NCBI RefSeq assembly: GCF_000715075.1
Contig: NC_134102.1
Coordinates: 94,815,766-94,879,765, forward strand
DNA: 64,000 bases
Direction: 5' to 3'
From: Nicotiana tabacum
Taxonomy: Eukaryota > Streptophyta > Magnoliopsida > Solanales > Solanaceae
The notes under the pieces were generated by a model. It was not told the origin of the DNA and ran no database searches. It was given only the letters and a program-made list of their open reading frames with translations. Positions within the stretch are counted from its first letter, which is position 1. The number at the start of each line of letters is the position of its first letter. This document shows, piece by piece, positions 47,454-58,867 of this stretch. Position numbers and translations under genes: made by a program.

Positions 47454-47649
47454 AAAGAAAAAAATACATCATAAGTAATATTAAAAAATTTAAGAACAAA
47501 AGAAACTATACTTAGGAAAGTAAATACTGACCACATAAAAAGTTTTATTTAAAATATGAACTTCGAAAAAAAATACATTTATTCTTATAATTTTTTCCAA
47601 TAATAAGTCTTCATTTATAATGCTCAAAGAAGTCTCCAGCTTCTAAATG

Positions 47650-48642
47650 AGTAATATCTGCAAGGCCTTCGAAAACATCATCTTTATAGGCAAGGTTTGC
47701 TTCAACTTTATCATGATTATTCATAGGGCCTGCCACAACATCATTTTGAAAGGTCAAGTGAGTCTCAACTTTATTTTGTTTCCCTTTTATAAATGCTTGA
47801 TAAAGTTTGACAAAATATTCAGGTGTATGATAAATTTGTGCCCAATGATTTTTTATACAACATCGGTGGCAAATATTACCTTTGCCTTTTGAAGGATTAT
47901 TCTGAGAACCCTTATTGTTCTTTTGTTTATAACGACCACCACCATGGCGATTATTATTTCGCCCCTTGTCACACCCACGTATATTTATACGGCCACGATA
48001 ATTATTTTATCTTCTTTCAGACTTTGGGTCTATCGTTCCCAGATTCGCTTCTGAAAATGGAGTTGATCTAGTGGGGCGGGCTTGATGATTTTTTATTAAA
48101 AGGGCATTATGTTGTTCAGCCACCAAAAGGCATGAAATTAACTCAGAATATTTCTTAAAGCCCTTTTCACGGTATTGCTGTTGTAAAACCATATTTGAGG
48201 CATGAAAACTGGAAAGAGTTTTTTCCAGCATGTCCTCATCATTCATAGGTTCCCCGCATAATTTTAGTTGGGAAATTATTCTATATACAGCAGAATTATA
48301 TTCACTTATGGTCTTATAATCTTGTAGCCATAAGTGCATCTACTCACGACGAGATCTTGGCAATACCGTGGCCTTTAGGTGGTCATATTGTTCCTTCAAA
48401 CTAGTTCATAATTGAAATGGATCTTTCAAGGTTAAATATTCACTTTTTAACCCTTCATCGAGATGATGGAGAAGGAAAATCATGGCTTTCGCCTTATCCT
48501 GACTTGATGCTTCATTTCCTTCTTTAATAGTGTCACCAAGACCTTTAACGTCAAGGTGAATTTCAGCATCAAGTACTCATGGCAAATAGTTATTCCCAGA
48601 GGTGTCAAGTGCCATAAATTCAAGCTTTGACAAATTTGACAT
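47650..48642 (-). pseudogene. Copia gag
   Basis: Starts at ATG 48640-48642 (MSNLSKLEFMALDTSGNNYL). The frame passes through QDKAKAMIFLLHHLDEG, then an open 110-codon piece from 48339 (MHLWLQDYKTISEYNSAVYR) typical of UBN2-type copia gag. The zinc knuckle near 47820-47872 reads CHRCCIKNHWAQIY, so its last Cys is Tyr. Stops occur near 48340 and 48004. Gag would form the particle and bind RNA. Confidence 0.85.
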
Positions 48643-49298
48643 AGTGAAAACTATCATAGAAATAAGTGAATTAGAATGACAAGAATTATTATCAATTCAG
48701 TGAAGTACATAATCGTGTACTAATATCGTATATACAAGCTTGTAAAAGTAAAAAGTAATTACATGCAATGCAATGTTACTATATCATGCTTGACTGTAAA
48801 TTAGCACACAATCATTACCCTATGTATACATGAAAAGCCAAATATGTTTACTCAATAGACAATAATCAGAGAGTTACAAAATTAAAGTAAGTATATCATG
48901 TTCCGACACTTATTATATCTCTCAATAGTGTAGTTAGGCATAAATCTTAATGATATCACTATTTCTAATTTCCAGTAAAAGACACGTCAATATCTAATTG
49001 ATAGTTTTCAAAGTTCATATTTCTAACCAAATAATAGCTCTAACATAGACAGGAAATATTTCTTACTCTATATGATTATCTACCATATTAAATAGAACTC
49101 GTTCAAAAGTATAATATCACAAGGTTCTTTTAATATCATGGCAAAGAATTGATAGTATACTGTTCTATTTCATAAAAGTAAACTTAGAACTAGACATACC
49201 GGCATGACAATGTAAAATTAAAGCTTACTCTTTAGGAAGAAGATAAAACCCGGATGAAGCAGATAACTTCAATTGGTTAGAGACTCGTGATGATAATG
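48643..49298 (-). other. Copia 5' untranslated leader
   Basis: Non-coding AT-rich DNA between the 5' LTR and gag. No standard tRNA-Met-type primer site is evident next to the LTR; the adjacent sense sequence is CATTATCATCACGAGTC, so another primer or decay is likely. Confidence 0.6.
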
Positions 49299-49579
49299 TA
49301 TTAAGAAATGAGAACAAAATAGAACAATATAGTAATAGAGACAAGATGTATAGGAGGAGAATGTAGAAGTTATCTTACTCAAGTGTGTTTCTTGTGTGTA
49401 CTCCATAAGATAAAGTATACCCTATTTATAAAATATGGGATACATGAAAGGTTACAAGAATACACCTAAAGGTTACAAATATTAAGTGATGAATTAACTA
49501 AATACATGAACTCAAATGGTTCATGAAATAGGGATGTATGGAGTATTCAATGGACATCCACTTTAATATATTTATAACA
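49299..49579 (-). repeat. 5' LTR of copia element
   Basis: 281 bp, nearly identical to the 3' LTR; followed by TSD copy TAACT. Confidence 0.9.
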
Positions 49580-49607
49580 TAACTATTAATAAACAAACAT
49601 ATTAAAA

Positions 49608-50157
49608 TACATAGATAACCCCTTAAAATTGGCTCCAATTATCATTTTAACACTTCAACTAACCCTTATACTACCTATTAAGCCCTCAAGCTACTATCAA
49701 AGTGTAACTATTGAACACAAAAAAACTCAGCCCCAAAGATTATTAAGTGCAAGCTCGGCTATGTGGCAGTGTAACCAATAAAAAAAGCCATGTCAATAAA
49801 AATATTTTCTCTTCGAATCCATTATCGAGTATCCTCCCCTTCCCCGTAGAAGTAGTTTCGCCAGCCAAAAACTGGCCACCATAGTCACACTGAAAGTAAC
49901 CCATCAGTGTCGCCACCTCCGTCTTCCCTACCTCCCTCTCACCTCCAACCACCAGTCGCTCTTTGGAAATAGCTTTAATCTTCTCTTATTCTTTGCAGCA
50001 AATTTGTTGATCATTTTTTTAATGGCCTGGAAAGGTTTTGCCATTTGAAAGAATCTTCTCTTTTGGATATTCAGATTTGGAAATTAACATCTAATCAAGA
50101 ACACTTAAGTTGATTTAGTCGAATACCGGAGGTGTTCTAATAAAATTTCAAATTAAT
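49608..50157 (+). repeat. 0.55-kb repeat unit X, copy 1
   Basis: Present three times in the window: here and, inverted, at 58868-59429 and 60736-61299. Landmarks are CTCAGCCCCAAAGAT, CAAGCTCGGCTATGTGGCAG and AGCGACTGGTGGTTGGAGG (the last on the opposite strand). Its minus strand holds a small ORF (MVGGEREVGKTEVATLMGYF) with no family I recognise. Its outer end CCCCTTAAAATTGGCTCC resembles transposon terminal repeats, possibly Mutator-like; not proven. Confidence 0.85.
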
Positions 50158-50181
50158 ATCTAATGATTCAACAGGGTACGG

Positions 50182-51101
50182 ATGATGACCTTTCCAAATG
50201 TTTCCGAAGGGATGGCCGTGGCAGCCTTTCAGAATGGGTTGAGCAGAGAAGGTTCGAGGGTGACCAGAAAGCTTCTGAGTCGGCTGATGAAGTATCTACC
50301 AGCCACTTGGGACGAAATCCATAATACCTACTGTGCCGAGGTCAGAGCAGCTGAAGACGACCTCAATGGACCAACTCGACGGCTCACCTTGATACAATCT
50401 GAGCCCAGGAAAGAACACAAAGATAGTACGAGGAGAGACCACCCAGTGTCGCGGTTGGGTAGGGAACGACACCAACCCTATGTTAGGACACTCGTTCCCT
50501 CCTTCCGTTATGAAGATGGCCCGTCTAGGCTGAGATCAGGCACTCACAGGAACGATCGATGTATGCCCCCTTGTTATCTGCTCACAATTTTTGCGTATCG
50601 CCTATAGAAATGATCTACGCTCTCGAAAAGCTCGGAACAAAAGTCAAATAGCCGCCCAAGATGAGGTCGGGTCCAAACACAAGGAAATTTGACGCCCTCT
50701 GCGAGTTCCACCAAGAACGTGGACACAAAATAGAAGATTGCATTGCCCTAAGGCTAGAGGTGGCAAACTTGCTGCAGCAAGGGCACCTCAAAGAACTGCT
50801 CAGCGACAAAGGAAGGAACATCTTGGCGAGGGGTCGAGAACGTCCGGGCACGGCAAAGCCCCCTTCACTAGCTCGCACCATCAATATAATTATTGGTGGC
50901 AGCGATGATGCCTCTATCAATGGCATCAAATTCACTGCCACCCATAAGCTCAAAAGATCGATCACCCATGAACGTTATGACAGACTCGAAGAAAGTATCA
51001 TCTTCGATGAGTCAGATGCCGACGGTTTGACTTTTCCTCATAATGATACACTTGTCATTACTTTAAGAATTTTAGATACCGATGTTAGAGAATTATGGTA
51101 G
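50182..51101 (+). pseudogene. Tat gag, 5'-truncated
   Basis: Opens within gag (MTFPNVSEGMAVAAFQNG) at the X junction. It continues LLSRLMKYLPATWDEIHN and AEVRAAEDDLNG to about 50550. After a frame change it gives MRSGPNTRKFDALCEFHQER and GHKIEDCIALR, a C-x2-H-x4-H-x4-C knuckle variant of this lineage. The tail reads IIIGGSDDASINGIKFTATH, then FDESDADGLTFPHNDTLVI. A frameshift near 51095 separates it from protease. The inverted copy is at 59762-60720. Confidence 0.87.
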
Positions 51102-51499
51102 ATGAAGGAAGTGGAGCGTGCACCATCCATCCTCGATTCCTCACACAGATGAGACTCAATGATAAGATAGTGCCACGTTACATTACATTAACCGATTTTA
51201 GCAATGCAGTTGAACGGACTTCGGAAAAAATCACACTTCCCGTTCTCGCCGGCGGAGTATCTCTAAAGATGACATTCTATATCATGGACCAGGACACCGC
51301 ATACAATGCCATCATGGGACGACCATGGATATACCCCATGAGAGCCGTTCCGTCCAATTTATACCAAGTGATCAAATTTCTAACACCTTGGGGAATATTC
51401 AGCATACGAGAGGAACATCGTACATACCGGGAATGCTACCGAATTTCCATGGACAACACGACAACTCAACAAAAGAAAGAAAAGGAAAATGAAGCATAG
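51095..51499 (+). pseudogene. Tat aspartic protease
   Basis: VDEGSGACTIHPRF gives the D-x-G-S active site, followed by KITLPVLAGGVSLKMTFYI and AYNAIMGRPWIYPMRAV, the conserved distal part of Tat proteases. Frame differs from gag because of the frameshift at 51095. The piece ends at a stop after an acidic/basic linker (QQKKEKENEA). It would cleave the polyprotein. Confidence 0.85.
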
Positions 51500-53095
51500 C
51501 AATCAGCAGGGTCGAGGTCGCCACAAAGCGAAGCTGAGGAAGTCATTATGGATCCTGAGAGGGTGGATGTCATTGAATCGACGCTAGAAGACCTCGACCC
51601 ATTCAACTAGATCATAGCGACCCCAACAAAAAGTCCTACATCGACTGCAAACTCCGAGAATCGAGTAAATTAAATCAATTCTTAATAACTAACATAGATT
51701 GTTTGCCTTCAGTCATACAGGCATGCCAGGTATCCCCAAAGAAAGAAATCTCCACACACAAGTTGAATGTCAACCTTTTATACCCTCCGGTAAGTCAGGT
51801 CCGACAAAAGTTTGACCCGCCATCAATGAGGCCGTCCGTGAAGAAGTAGAGAAGTTATTGGCAAATGGCTCCATCAAGGAGGCGAACTACCCCAAATAGA
51901 TAGCCAATGTGGTGATAGTCAAAAAGAAAAATGAGAAATCGAGGATGTGCGTGGACTTCACAAACCTAAATAAAGCATCCCCAAAAGATTCAGTCCCACT
52001 ACCACACATCGACCAACTCATCGACGCAACGGCCGGGCATGAGCTGTTAAGTTTCCTGGATGCCTACTCAGGTTACAACCAAATAATCATGGAGGAAGAG
52101 GACCAAAAGAAAACCACGTTCATCACCCACAGGGGAACATATTGTTATAGGGTCATGCCATTTGGGTTGAAGAACACAAGGGCTACCTATCAAAGGTTGG
52201 TCACCAAAATGTTCAAAGATCAACTCGGTAAAACCATGAAGGTGTATATCGACATGCTGGTCAAGTTCGTGAAGGCAAAGGATCATATTGACCACCTAAC
52301 GGAAGCTTTCGATATACTAAGAAAGTACGGAATGAAATTAAACCCCGAAAAATGAGCGTTTGGTGTAGCCTCGGGAAAGTTTTTAGGTTTCTTGGTATCC
52401 CAGCGAGGGATTGAGGTCAACCCAGATCAAATAAAGGCTATTGATGGGATACCAGAACAATTGACTACTAAAAAGCAAGTCCAGAGATTGACCGGTCAAA
52501 TTGCCGCCCTATCCAAATTCATCTTGCGGTCGTCCGATAGATGTCACAGGTTTTTCAGCGCATCAAAAAGGATAACGGCCTCGAGTGGATGCTCGAGTGT
52601 GTACAAGAACTGCAAGAACTGAAGGCGTACTTGTCATCACCACCCTTGCTCTCAAAACCCGAGCTCGGGGAGTGCCTAATCGTTTACTTCGCCGTCTCAG
52701 AAGTAGTAGTGAGTACGGTCTTGGTTTGAGAAATCAGAGGTGCGAAATCTCCATTTTATTATATTAGTAAAACATTTGTCGATGCCGAAATGAGGTACCC
52801 TCACCTCGAGAAACTAGCCTTGGCCGTGGTCGTAGTTTCACGGAAGCTTAGACCCTATTTTTAGTGCCACTGTATCTCGATCGTCACCACTTTTCCTTTA
52901 AGAAGCATATTACACAAACCCGAGTTGTCAGGGAGGCTGGCCAAATGGGCCATCGAGTTAAGTGAGAACGACATCACTTATCAGCCTCGCATAACGATAA
53001 AGTCACAAGTACTCGCCGACTTCATCGCAGACTTTAGCGCAAAAGTAATTCCTGAGGCTGAAAAGGAATCCACTCAAGCTTCTCTTCAAACATAG
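51500..53095 (+). pseudogene. Tat reverse transcriptase and first RNase H
   Basis: RT motifs: EEVEKLLANGSIKEANYPK, VVIVKKKNEKSRMCVDFTNL, LLSFLDAYSGYNQI, YCYRVMPFGLKN. The catalytic motif reads VYIDMLVK where the family has YIDDML, so one Asp codon is deleted (about 52245-52265). The connection and RNase H follow: FLGFLVSQRGIEVNPDQIKA, LKAYLSSPPLLSKPELGECL, then FYYISKTFVDAEMRYPHLEK. Stops at 51899, 52355, 52727 and near 52860. The loss of the second Asp alone would inactivate the enzyme. Confidence 0.88.
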
Positions 53096-53575
53096 GACCT
53101 TTGGGTCCTGCACACCGATGGCGCATCCAATGCATGCGGGTTTGGTTTTAGACTCGTACTCGAGGTTCCCACCGGTGACATAATTCGCCAATCCATAAGA
53201 TGCCCAGACATGACTAACAACGAGGCTGAGTATGAGGCGGTAATTGCAGGATTAAGACTAGCACTCAAGTACGGAGTGAAGCGATTAAAGCTTCATTGTG
53301 ATTCTCAGCTCGTAGTCACCAGGCTACTGGTACTTTCCAAATCAAAGAGCAGAGGTTGCAAAAATATCAGACCAATATCTGTAGATTGTTACCTAATTTC
53401 GACGAGTACCAGCTCGACCAAATTCCACGAAATTACAACGTCGAAGCAGACAGACTCGCCAAGTTGGCCGCTGCCACCAAAAGTGTAACCCCTGGGTATA
53501 AGAGTGTAGTTCACCTCCTCAGCTCGACATTGGACCATATCAAGTTAAAATATGTAAATCTAACTTGGGACTAGC
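53096..53575 (+). pseudogene. Tat second (archaeal-type) RNase H
   Basis: LWVLHTDGASNACGFGF supplies the first Asp, NNEAEYEAVIAGLRLALKYG the Glu, LHCDSQLVV the second Asp and, after a frameshift near 53340, NVEADRLAKLAAATK the last Asp. The D-E-D-D set is complete. This extra domain is characteristic of Tat/Ogre elements and is related to host-like RNase H rather than to the pol RNase H. Confidence 0.87.
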
Positions 53576-53689
53576 GCAATTGTATTAAAAACTATTTTCA
53601 TGACGACACTATCCCAAACGAAAAAAAGGAAGTAACAAAGCTGAGAATGCAAGCTGCCAGGTATAGCCTCCTACACAACAACTAATACA

Positions 53690-54520
53690 AGAGAACGTAC
53701 GGCGGTCCCTTGGCAAAATGCTTAGGCCCTAACCAAACCCAAAGCGTCCTCGAGGAAGTCCATGAAGGTCATTATGAAAGTCACTCTAGTGACCGAGCAC
53801 TCGTCAGGTGCCTCATACGGGCCGGATATTATTGGCCCAACTATGAAAAAAGACGCTCTAGGATTTGTGAAGAAATGCGAGCAGTGTCAAAAATACCCCC
53901 CCGATAATTAATCAAGCAGGCAAGCACCTCCACTCTGTCACTTCTCTGTGGCCTTTCATTAAATGGAGAATGGACATCGTGGGACCACTTCCACCAGGAC
54001 AAGGTAGCGTAATATTCCTTTTAGTTTTAACTGACTATTTCTCCAAGTGGGTGGAAGCAGGAGCATTCTCCCAAGTGCGTAAGCAATAGGTAATCGCCTT
54101 CGTATGGAAAAACATCATTTGCCGATTCGGCCTACCCAAAGAGATAAGCTGTGACAACGGGACCCAGTTCAGGGGAAGAAAAAACACCAAGTTCTTCGAA
54201 AAATGACATATTAAAAGGATACTTTCAACTCCTTACCACCAAGATAGCAATATATAAGCGGAATACTCCAATAAGTCTATACTAAACATCATGAAAAAGA
54301 AACTCAAAGAGGCTAAAAGATTGTGGTCGGAAGTATTCCTAGAGGTATTATGGGAGCATAGAACTACCCCGAAGACGAGCACAGGAGAGACACCTTATTC
54401 TCTAGTCTACAGAACAGAAGCAATTATACCAGTCGAGGTCGAAGAATCCAGGCTGAGGTACTCCCATAAAAGCGGCACCAGCAATGACGAGAGTAAGAGG
54501 TAAGATCTCAACAAGGTTGA
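53690..54520 (+). pseudogene. Tat integrase
   Basis: The HHCC region reads EEVHEGHYESHSSDRALVRC, LIRAGYYWPNYEK and, in another frame, KKCEQCQK. The core gives MDIVGPLPPGQG (first Asp), ISCDNGTQFRG (second Asp), and a decayed GQAES site reading NI-stop-AEYSNK with the Glu kept. KKLKEAKRLWSEVFLEVLWE and RTTPKTSTGETPYSLVY follow. Stops near 54090, 54207 and 54257. Confidence 0.87.
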
Positions 54521-55140
54521 TGAGCAAAGAGATATGGCATACATAAGGATGGTCGCCTAGAAACAACAAGTAGAGAGTTACTACAACAAAAAGGCAAAGG
54601 TCTGATTGCTCAATATCGGGACTACGTACTCAAAGCTAAAACCAAGCAAACATGGATCCACGAGAAGGCAAGTTGGGAACGAACTGGGACGGACCATATA
54701 AAATTATAGGCAAAGCAAATAAAGGCTCATTCCAATAGGAAACCATGGAAGGGAAACCCCTGCCAAATAATTGGAACATCAGCCACCTCAAGTACTTCAA
54801 CTTCTAAAAAATAAGAAATGCCCTGTAAGTCGTACCCTTTTTTCCCTCACTTGAGTTTTGTCCCAATAGGGTTTTTCTCAAGGAGATTGTTAACAAGGCG
54901 ACGAGTGGGATACTTTGAGTTGAAGTACACGAGAGCAGATAGATATTTCATTGCTCGACTCCTCAAGATTCTCCAAGTCAAAGAATGAAGGGACTAGATA
55001 TACTGGGACTGGAACGCCAGCCAACACCCAAAACTTGTAACTTTCTCCAAAAATTGCATAAGGGCAAAATAATGTAATCAGAGCAACGACATCAAAATAA
55101 TAAAAATACACCTTTATCGAAACTGCTCCCCTGAATGGCT
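54521..55140 (+). other. Tat integrase C-terminal remnant and 3' untranslated region
   Basis: Decayed tail of pol (GPYKI at about 54696, NWNISHLKYF near 54770) to about 54806, then non-coding DNA up to the tandem repeats. Confidence 0.6.
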
Positions 55141-55430
55141 AAGTTCAACCAAGCTCAAACAATACCTATCGGCCCTCGGCCACAACTTGATGAAAGGTTA
55201 AGTTCGACCAAGCTCGAACAACACCTGTCGACCCTCGGCCATGACTTAATGAAAGGTTAAGTTTGACCAAGTTCGAACAACACTTATCGTCCCTCGGCCA
55301 CGACTTAATGAAAGGTTAAGTTACGACCAAGTTCGAATAACACCTATTAGCCCTCAGACACGACCTAATGAAAGGTTAAGTTTGACCAAGCTCGAACAAA
55401 ACCTATCGGACCTCAGTCACGATTTAACTT
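55141..55430. repeat. Five tandem copies of a 59-60-bp unit
   Basis: Unit starts AAGTTCGACCAAGCTCGAAC, passes TATCGGCCCTCGGCCACGAC and ends TTAATGAAAGGTT. Copies start near 55141, 55200, 55259, 55318 and 55378 (the last partial). Tandem arrays between pol and the 3' LTR are a known trait of Tat elements. Confidence 0.92.
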
Positions 55431-55603
55431 AAAAATATGTTCAACTGACTCGAACAAAGGCCAATACACTGACGACCACTCAACACCATGGCTATTGCAA
55501 CTTAGAAAATAACAATGAAGAAAACACAGAAGCAAAACACAAATACAAAAATAAGAGCGCACAAAAATAGAAGTCATATATGAAACCAAAAGAACCTTTA
55601 TAT

Positions 55604-58163
55604 TCATAAAGAAAGTTTATACAAAAGACGCCAACCAAATACAAGAGATGAGAAAAACACACAAAAAATATTAGTGGTTGTCGCCGTCTTGACCTCCATC
55701 GTCCCCTCCTTCCCTGTATCGACCGTAAGCGGAGTCGCACCATGCACTATCCGTGAGCTGGTCCACATATCCCTCATCACCTCCCTCAGAGTCATCCTGA
55801 GATATGGCGGGGTCGTAGTCACATATAAGTCGGGCCTCATGAGTTTTGACTCAAGCCACCTCGATAGTCGTCTCATAGACAAAGCACGTCTTATTCAAAT
55901 CATGATCACGTCCAGCCAGGATTTAGCGAGGATCCACTCCTCGTACTACTCTCGAGGAATATTAGGATATTCAGAGGCATTAGACGTAGAGGGCTGCGCA
56001 AGCATTTGGGCATTTTCGGCCTCAAGAGCAGCAATTCGGTCATACAACTCAGAATTCTCCTTACCTAATACCCCAACTCTCACCTCGAGCCTGGCTTCCT
56101 TAGCCATCATCTCCCTTAAAGCCTCCGATCGAAAGGACTCCACCTCCTCGAGCATCTGCTGCTTCTTGGTGACTTCCCCTCTGAGAGTGTCGATCTCAAG
56201 TTAGCATCCATCCAACTGACTTCGCGGCTGAACCAGCTGATTCTGAAGATCATTGCATTAGGCCTCCACGTCCTTACTCATATCGAGCTCCTCCTCTTTT
56301 CTCCTCAATGCTCCCTCGAGGATGCTGAATCTCTCCACTGCCATCATCAACTCCTTGTCTTTCTTCTTCAGCTCTTCTCTCAAGGCCGGCACGTCGCCCT
56401 CCTTACGAAGTCATATCCGAAGGTCCCGCTACTTTCCACGGTATTCTTCGTACTTACCCTTCAACTTCACATAAATTTCTTTCCATCTTTTCTTCCTCCA
56501 AGCACTCTCAATTCCAGAATGACCATCTGCAAATCAAAGAAAAGGCAAAAGTTAAAACTTAGAAATGAGTAAGACAAAGGGAAAAGAACGAACAATAGTC
56601 ATACTTACCTTGAGAGCAAGACCGATAATGTTCTTTGATAGGGTACTATCATTTATCTCCTTGAGGGTCACACCCTCAGTATTAGATCAAAGAGGACCGA
56701 GAGCGGGGACCACCTCCTCGGTATTTCTTAGCAAATCACGATCTATTAGGATTGTGATGGTCCTTGAGCCTCCCTTCATCCTCACCTCGATCTGAGTGAG
56801 TCCCTCATTAATCATCCTAAGATCGTCAGGGTCCATGTCGGAACCTGACTCATCGCCCTTAACGATAATGTCCTTTCCTTTGTCCTCGTCGGCCAGAGAA
56901 GCAACTGCTACTGGCCTGGAAGTTGAAGCCTCATCTTGCCTCGCAGACACGGATCCATCACCAAGCGTCCTCTCCATGACCATCTCACCCTCGGGACGCA
57001 AAGGCACGCCCTCATTAACCTCTTCCAGTTGTGGGGCCTTAGAGGTCGCCCCAACATCGTCTCCAATGTGTATCGTCACCGTCTCCCAAAGCGTTAAGTC
57101 ACCTTATACTGAATTGACGGCTAAGGTAACTCCCCTCCCATCGCCCACAGCCTTACTCTTGCAGGGCCTTGGGTCCCCATCATAGGGGGAGACTTCATCA
57201 TCTTCGTCGATGAGTGAAAACATTTGAGGAGTGGGCGCAGTAGCTGAGATGGGGGTGGAGGCAGAAGGCGCAGTTAACCGAGATGGGGACAAAGGCGAAA
57301 GCCGCAGTAGCCGAGACGGGGATGGAGGCAGAAGATGTAGCGGCCCTTCTGCTCCTAAACATGGGCAGAGGGGCCCTTTCCTTCTTGTAGTCTCCCTGAC
57401 TGAACCTAAAAAAATATAGAAGTTTACAGCAGCACAAGCTAGTATGAATACTATCACGAGTAGAAGAAAGATTACCTATCGAGGGGAGGGCTGGTTTGAA
57501 CTTCTGAAAGAAACTTGGCCAGTCACGAATCTCCACGGTGTAGGGGAGAACCTGCCTAACCCAGTCGGCAAGATGTGCTGCCAAAGGAGGAGGACGATTG
57601 GTGGCTGCAGGAGAAGAAGTATTATTCGACCAACTTGGAATAAACAAAGTACTTGAAAGGAAAAAAGCTAAATGTGCGAACACTTACCAATATGTTTCCA
57701 GGCCTCAAGGAAACCATCAGCATTGGCCGCAATGGCTCAGTCTTGACGAAGAAGTAGTCAAGCCAGTACTGTCGACTACCCTTATCGTCCATCTTCACCA
57801 CCAAAATTTTTTCCCCATGATGTCGAAAGTTCAACATCGTCCCTCTGTAGAAGCTAGGCGCGAACAGATGCACCAAATGTCGCATCGTGACCTCGACCCC
57901 GGCAAGCTCAGCAAACTTTGATAACATCTTGATAACCTTGTAAACATAGGGGCTAGCTGGGCGGGGCAAATGCCATAATGGCAGAAAAATTCCTCCACCA
58001 ACGAGAGAAGAGGGAACAAGTAGCCAATGGTAAACGGGTAGGCATAGAGAGCACAATACCCAGGACGGTGATCGTGCACTTCGTCTTTACCAGCGGGGAT
58101 CAATTCTACATGGTTGGAAAGGCCAAACTTGGCTTTGAATTCAGCTAACTGACTAGACGCCAT
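55604..58163 (-). pseudogene. Antisense ORF of Tat element (PF04195-like, spliced)
   Basis: Opposite to gag-pol. Likely start is ATG 58161-58163 (MASSQLAEFKAKFG). The conserved plant domain (putative gypsy type transposon family) reads PGYCALYAYPFTIGYLFPLL, frameshift near 57960, YVYKVIKMLSKFAELAGVEV, HLFAPSFYRGTMLNF, VVKMDDKGSRQYWLDYFFVK. Three GT-AG introns are plausible: donor GTAAGTG at 57687; 57475-57406; 56608-56527. Later exons encode LADWVRQVLPYTVEIRDW, an acidic linker, and a coiled coil (EARLEVRVGVLGKENSELYD). It reads like an mRNA-derived gene with untested function, transcribed toward pol. The frameshift makes this copy defective. Confidence 0.75.
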
Positions 58164-58867
58164 TGACGATTGAAATTTTTTGGGCGTAGTGTCCTGCAAC
58201 CGTTGAAAGTCGAATCTAGCATCGGGGTTACGAGGGATAATCTTCTCCACTGAAGGAAGAGATTCATCCTCAGTAACGACGACAATGTCCTCCCCGTCAT
58301 CAGGGAACATAACAGCCAAAGGAATGACGTGCCTCTCTTTATCAACATTAGAAGGAAGATTAGAATTTACAAGATGATGAGAGTATGAAAGAAAGTTAAG
58401 GTTCAGAAGGCAAAGAAGACTCAAGAAAAGGAACGAAATTTATGAAGAGCAAGGATGGTATGAAAGGAAGTTAAGTTTGAATAATGAGGAAACAATCCCT
58501 GTTTATAGAGATTGAGGCATCGAACCCAAAATGATTCATCATAATTGGCACTAGAATCAAAACAGTAGAGACAATCAAAGGTCATGCGTGAATCGACGCA
58601 ATGCGTCAGGAATTGACATCATCATGACTCATGACTTCACTTCTTTTCTTGTACTAGATGATTCCAACAAATCACCCGAAAAATTTAGGAGTTTGAAATA
58701 TGCGGTCCATAAAGGGCCACATCGCCTGTTTGTCACAGCGATCACGACCGTTGTTATCTGTTCAGCAAACTCGCCCACGAAGACAGCCATGAGCTCTATT
58801 ATTCCCAGATTATTTCAAAGTTTTGCCATTTTAGTTACTTCAATGTTTACCATGTATATTATTACTG
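58164..58867 (-). promoter_or_regulatory. Upstream region of antisense ORF
   Basis: An open frame extends upstream of the chosen Met to 58424 (SLPSVEKIIPRNPDARFD and others), so a longer N-terminus is possible. Beyond that, DNA to 58867 is non-coding and probably holds the antisense promoter or part of the lost 3' LTR. Confidence 0.45.

Larger units (their letters stand above)
43452..49579 (-). mobile_element. Ty1/copia LTR retrotransposon, full length but decayed
   Basis: LTRs 43452-43731 and 49299-49579 are almost identical and are flanked by a perfect TAACT duplication (43447-43451 and 49580-49584). Domains on the minus strand are gag, protease, integrase, RT, RNase H, the copia order. 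Frameshifts and stops occur in every domain. The similar LTRs suggest a younger age than the surrounding gypsy LTRs; divergence was not computed. Confidence 0.93.
50158..58867 (+). mobile_element. Tat-lineage Ty3/gypsy retrotransposon, LTRs missing
   Basis: Gag (truncated at its start), protease, RT, RNase H, a second archaeal-type RNase H, integrase, a tandem-repeat 3' region and an antisense ORF occur in this order. The extra RNase H and antisense ORF are hallmarks of the Tat/Ogre/Retand group. No LTR or primer site is seen; unit X abuts both ends. Stops and frameshifts are found in every pol domain. Confidence 0.87.

Noticed and set aside
49743..49952. Small ORF MVGGEREVGKTEVATLMGYF, repeated at 59077-59292 and 60974-61162, as a host gene
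   Set aside because: All three are copies of repeat unit X with no domain, no conserved start or stop and no recognisable exons; kept only as a repeat feature.
55674..57185. Plus-strand Ser/Thr-rich ORFs across the antisense ORF region
   Set aside because: The minus strand has the conserved domain and splice signals; the plus-strand frames are its complement.
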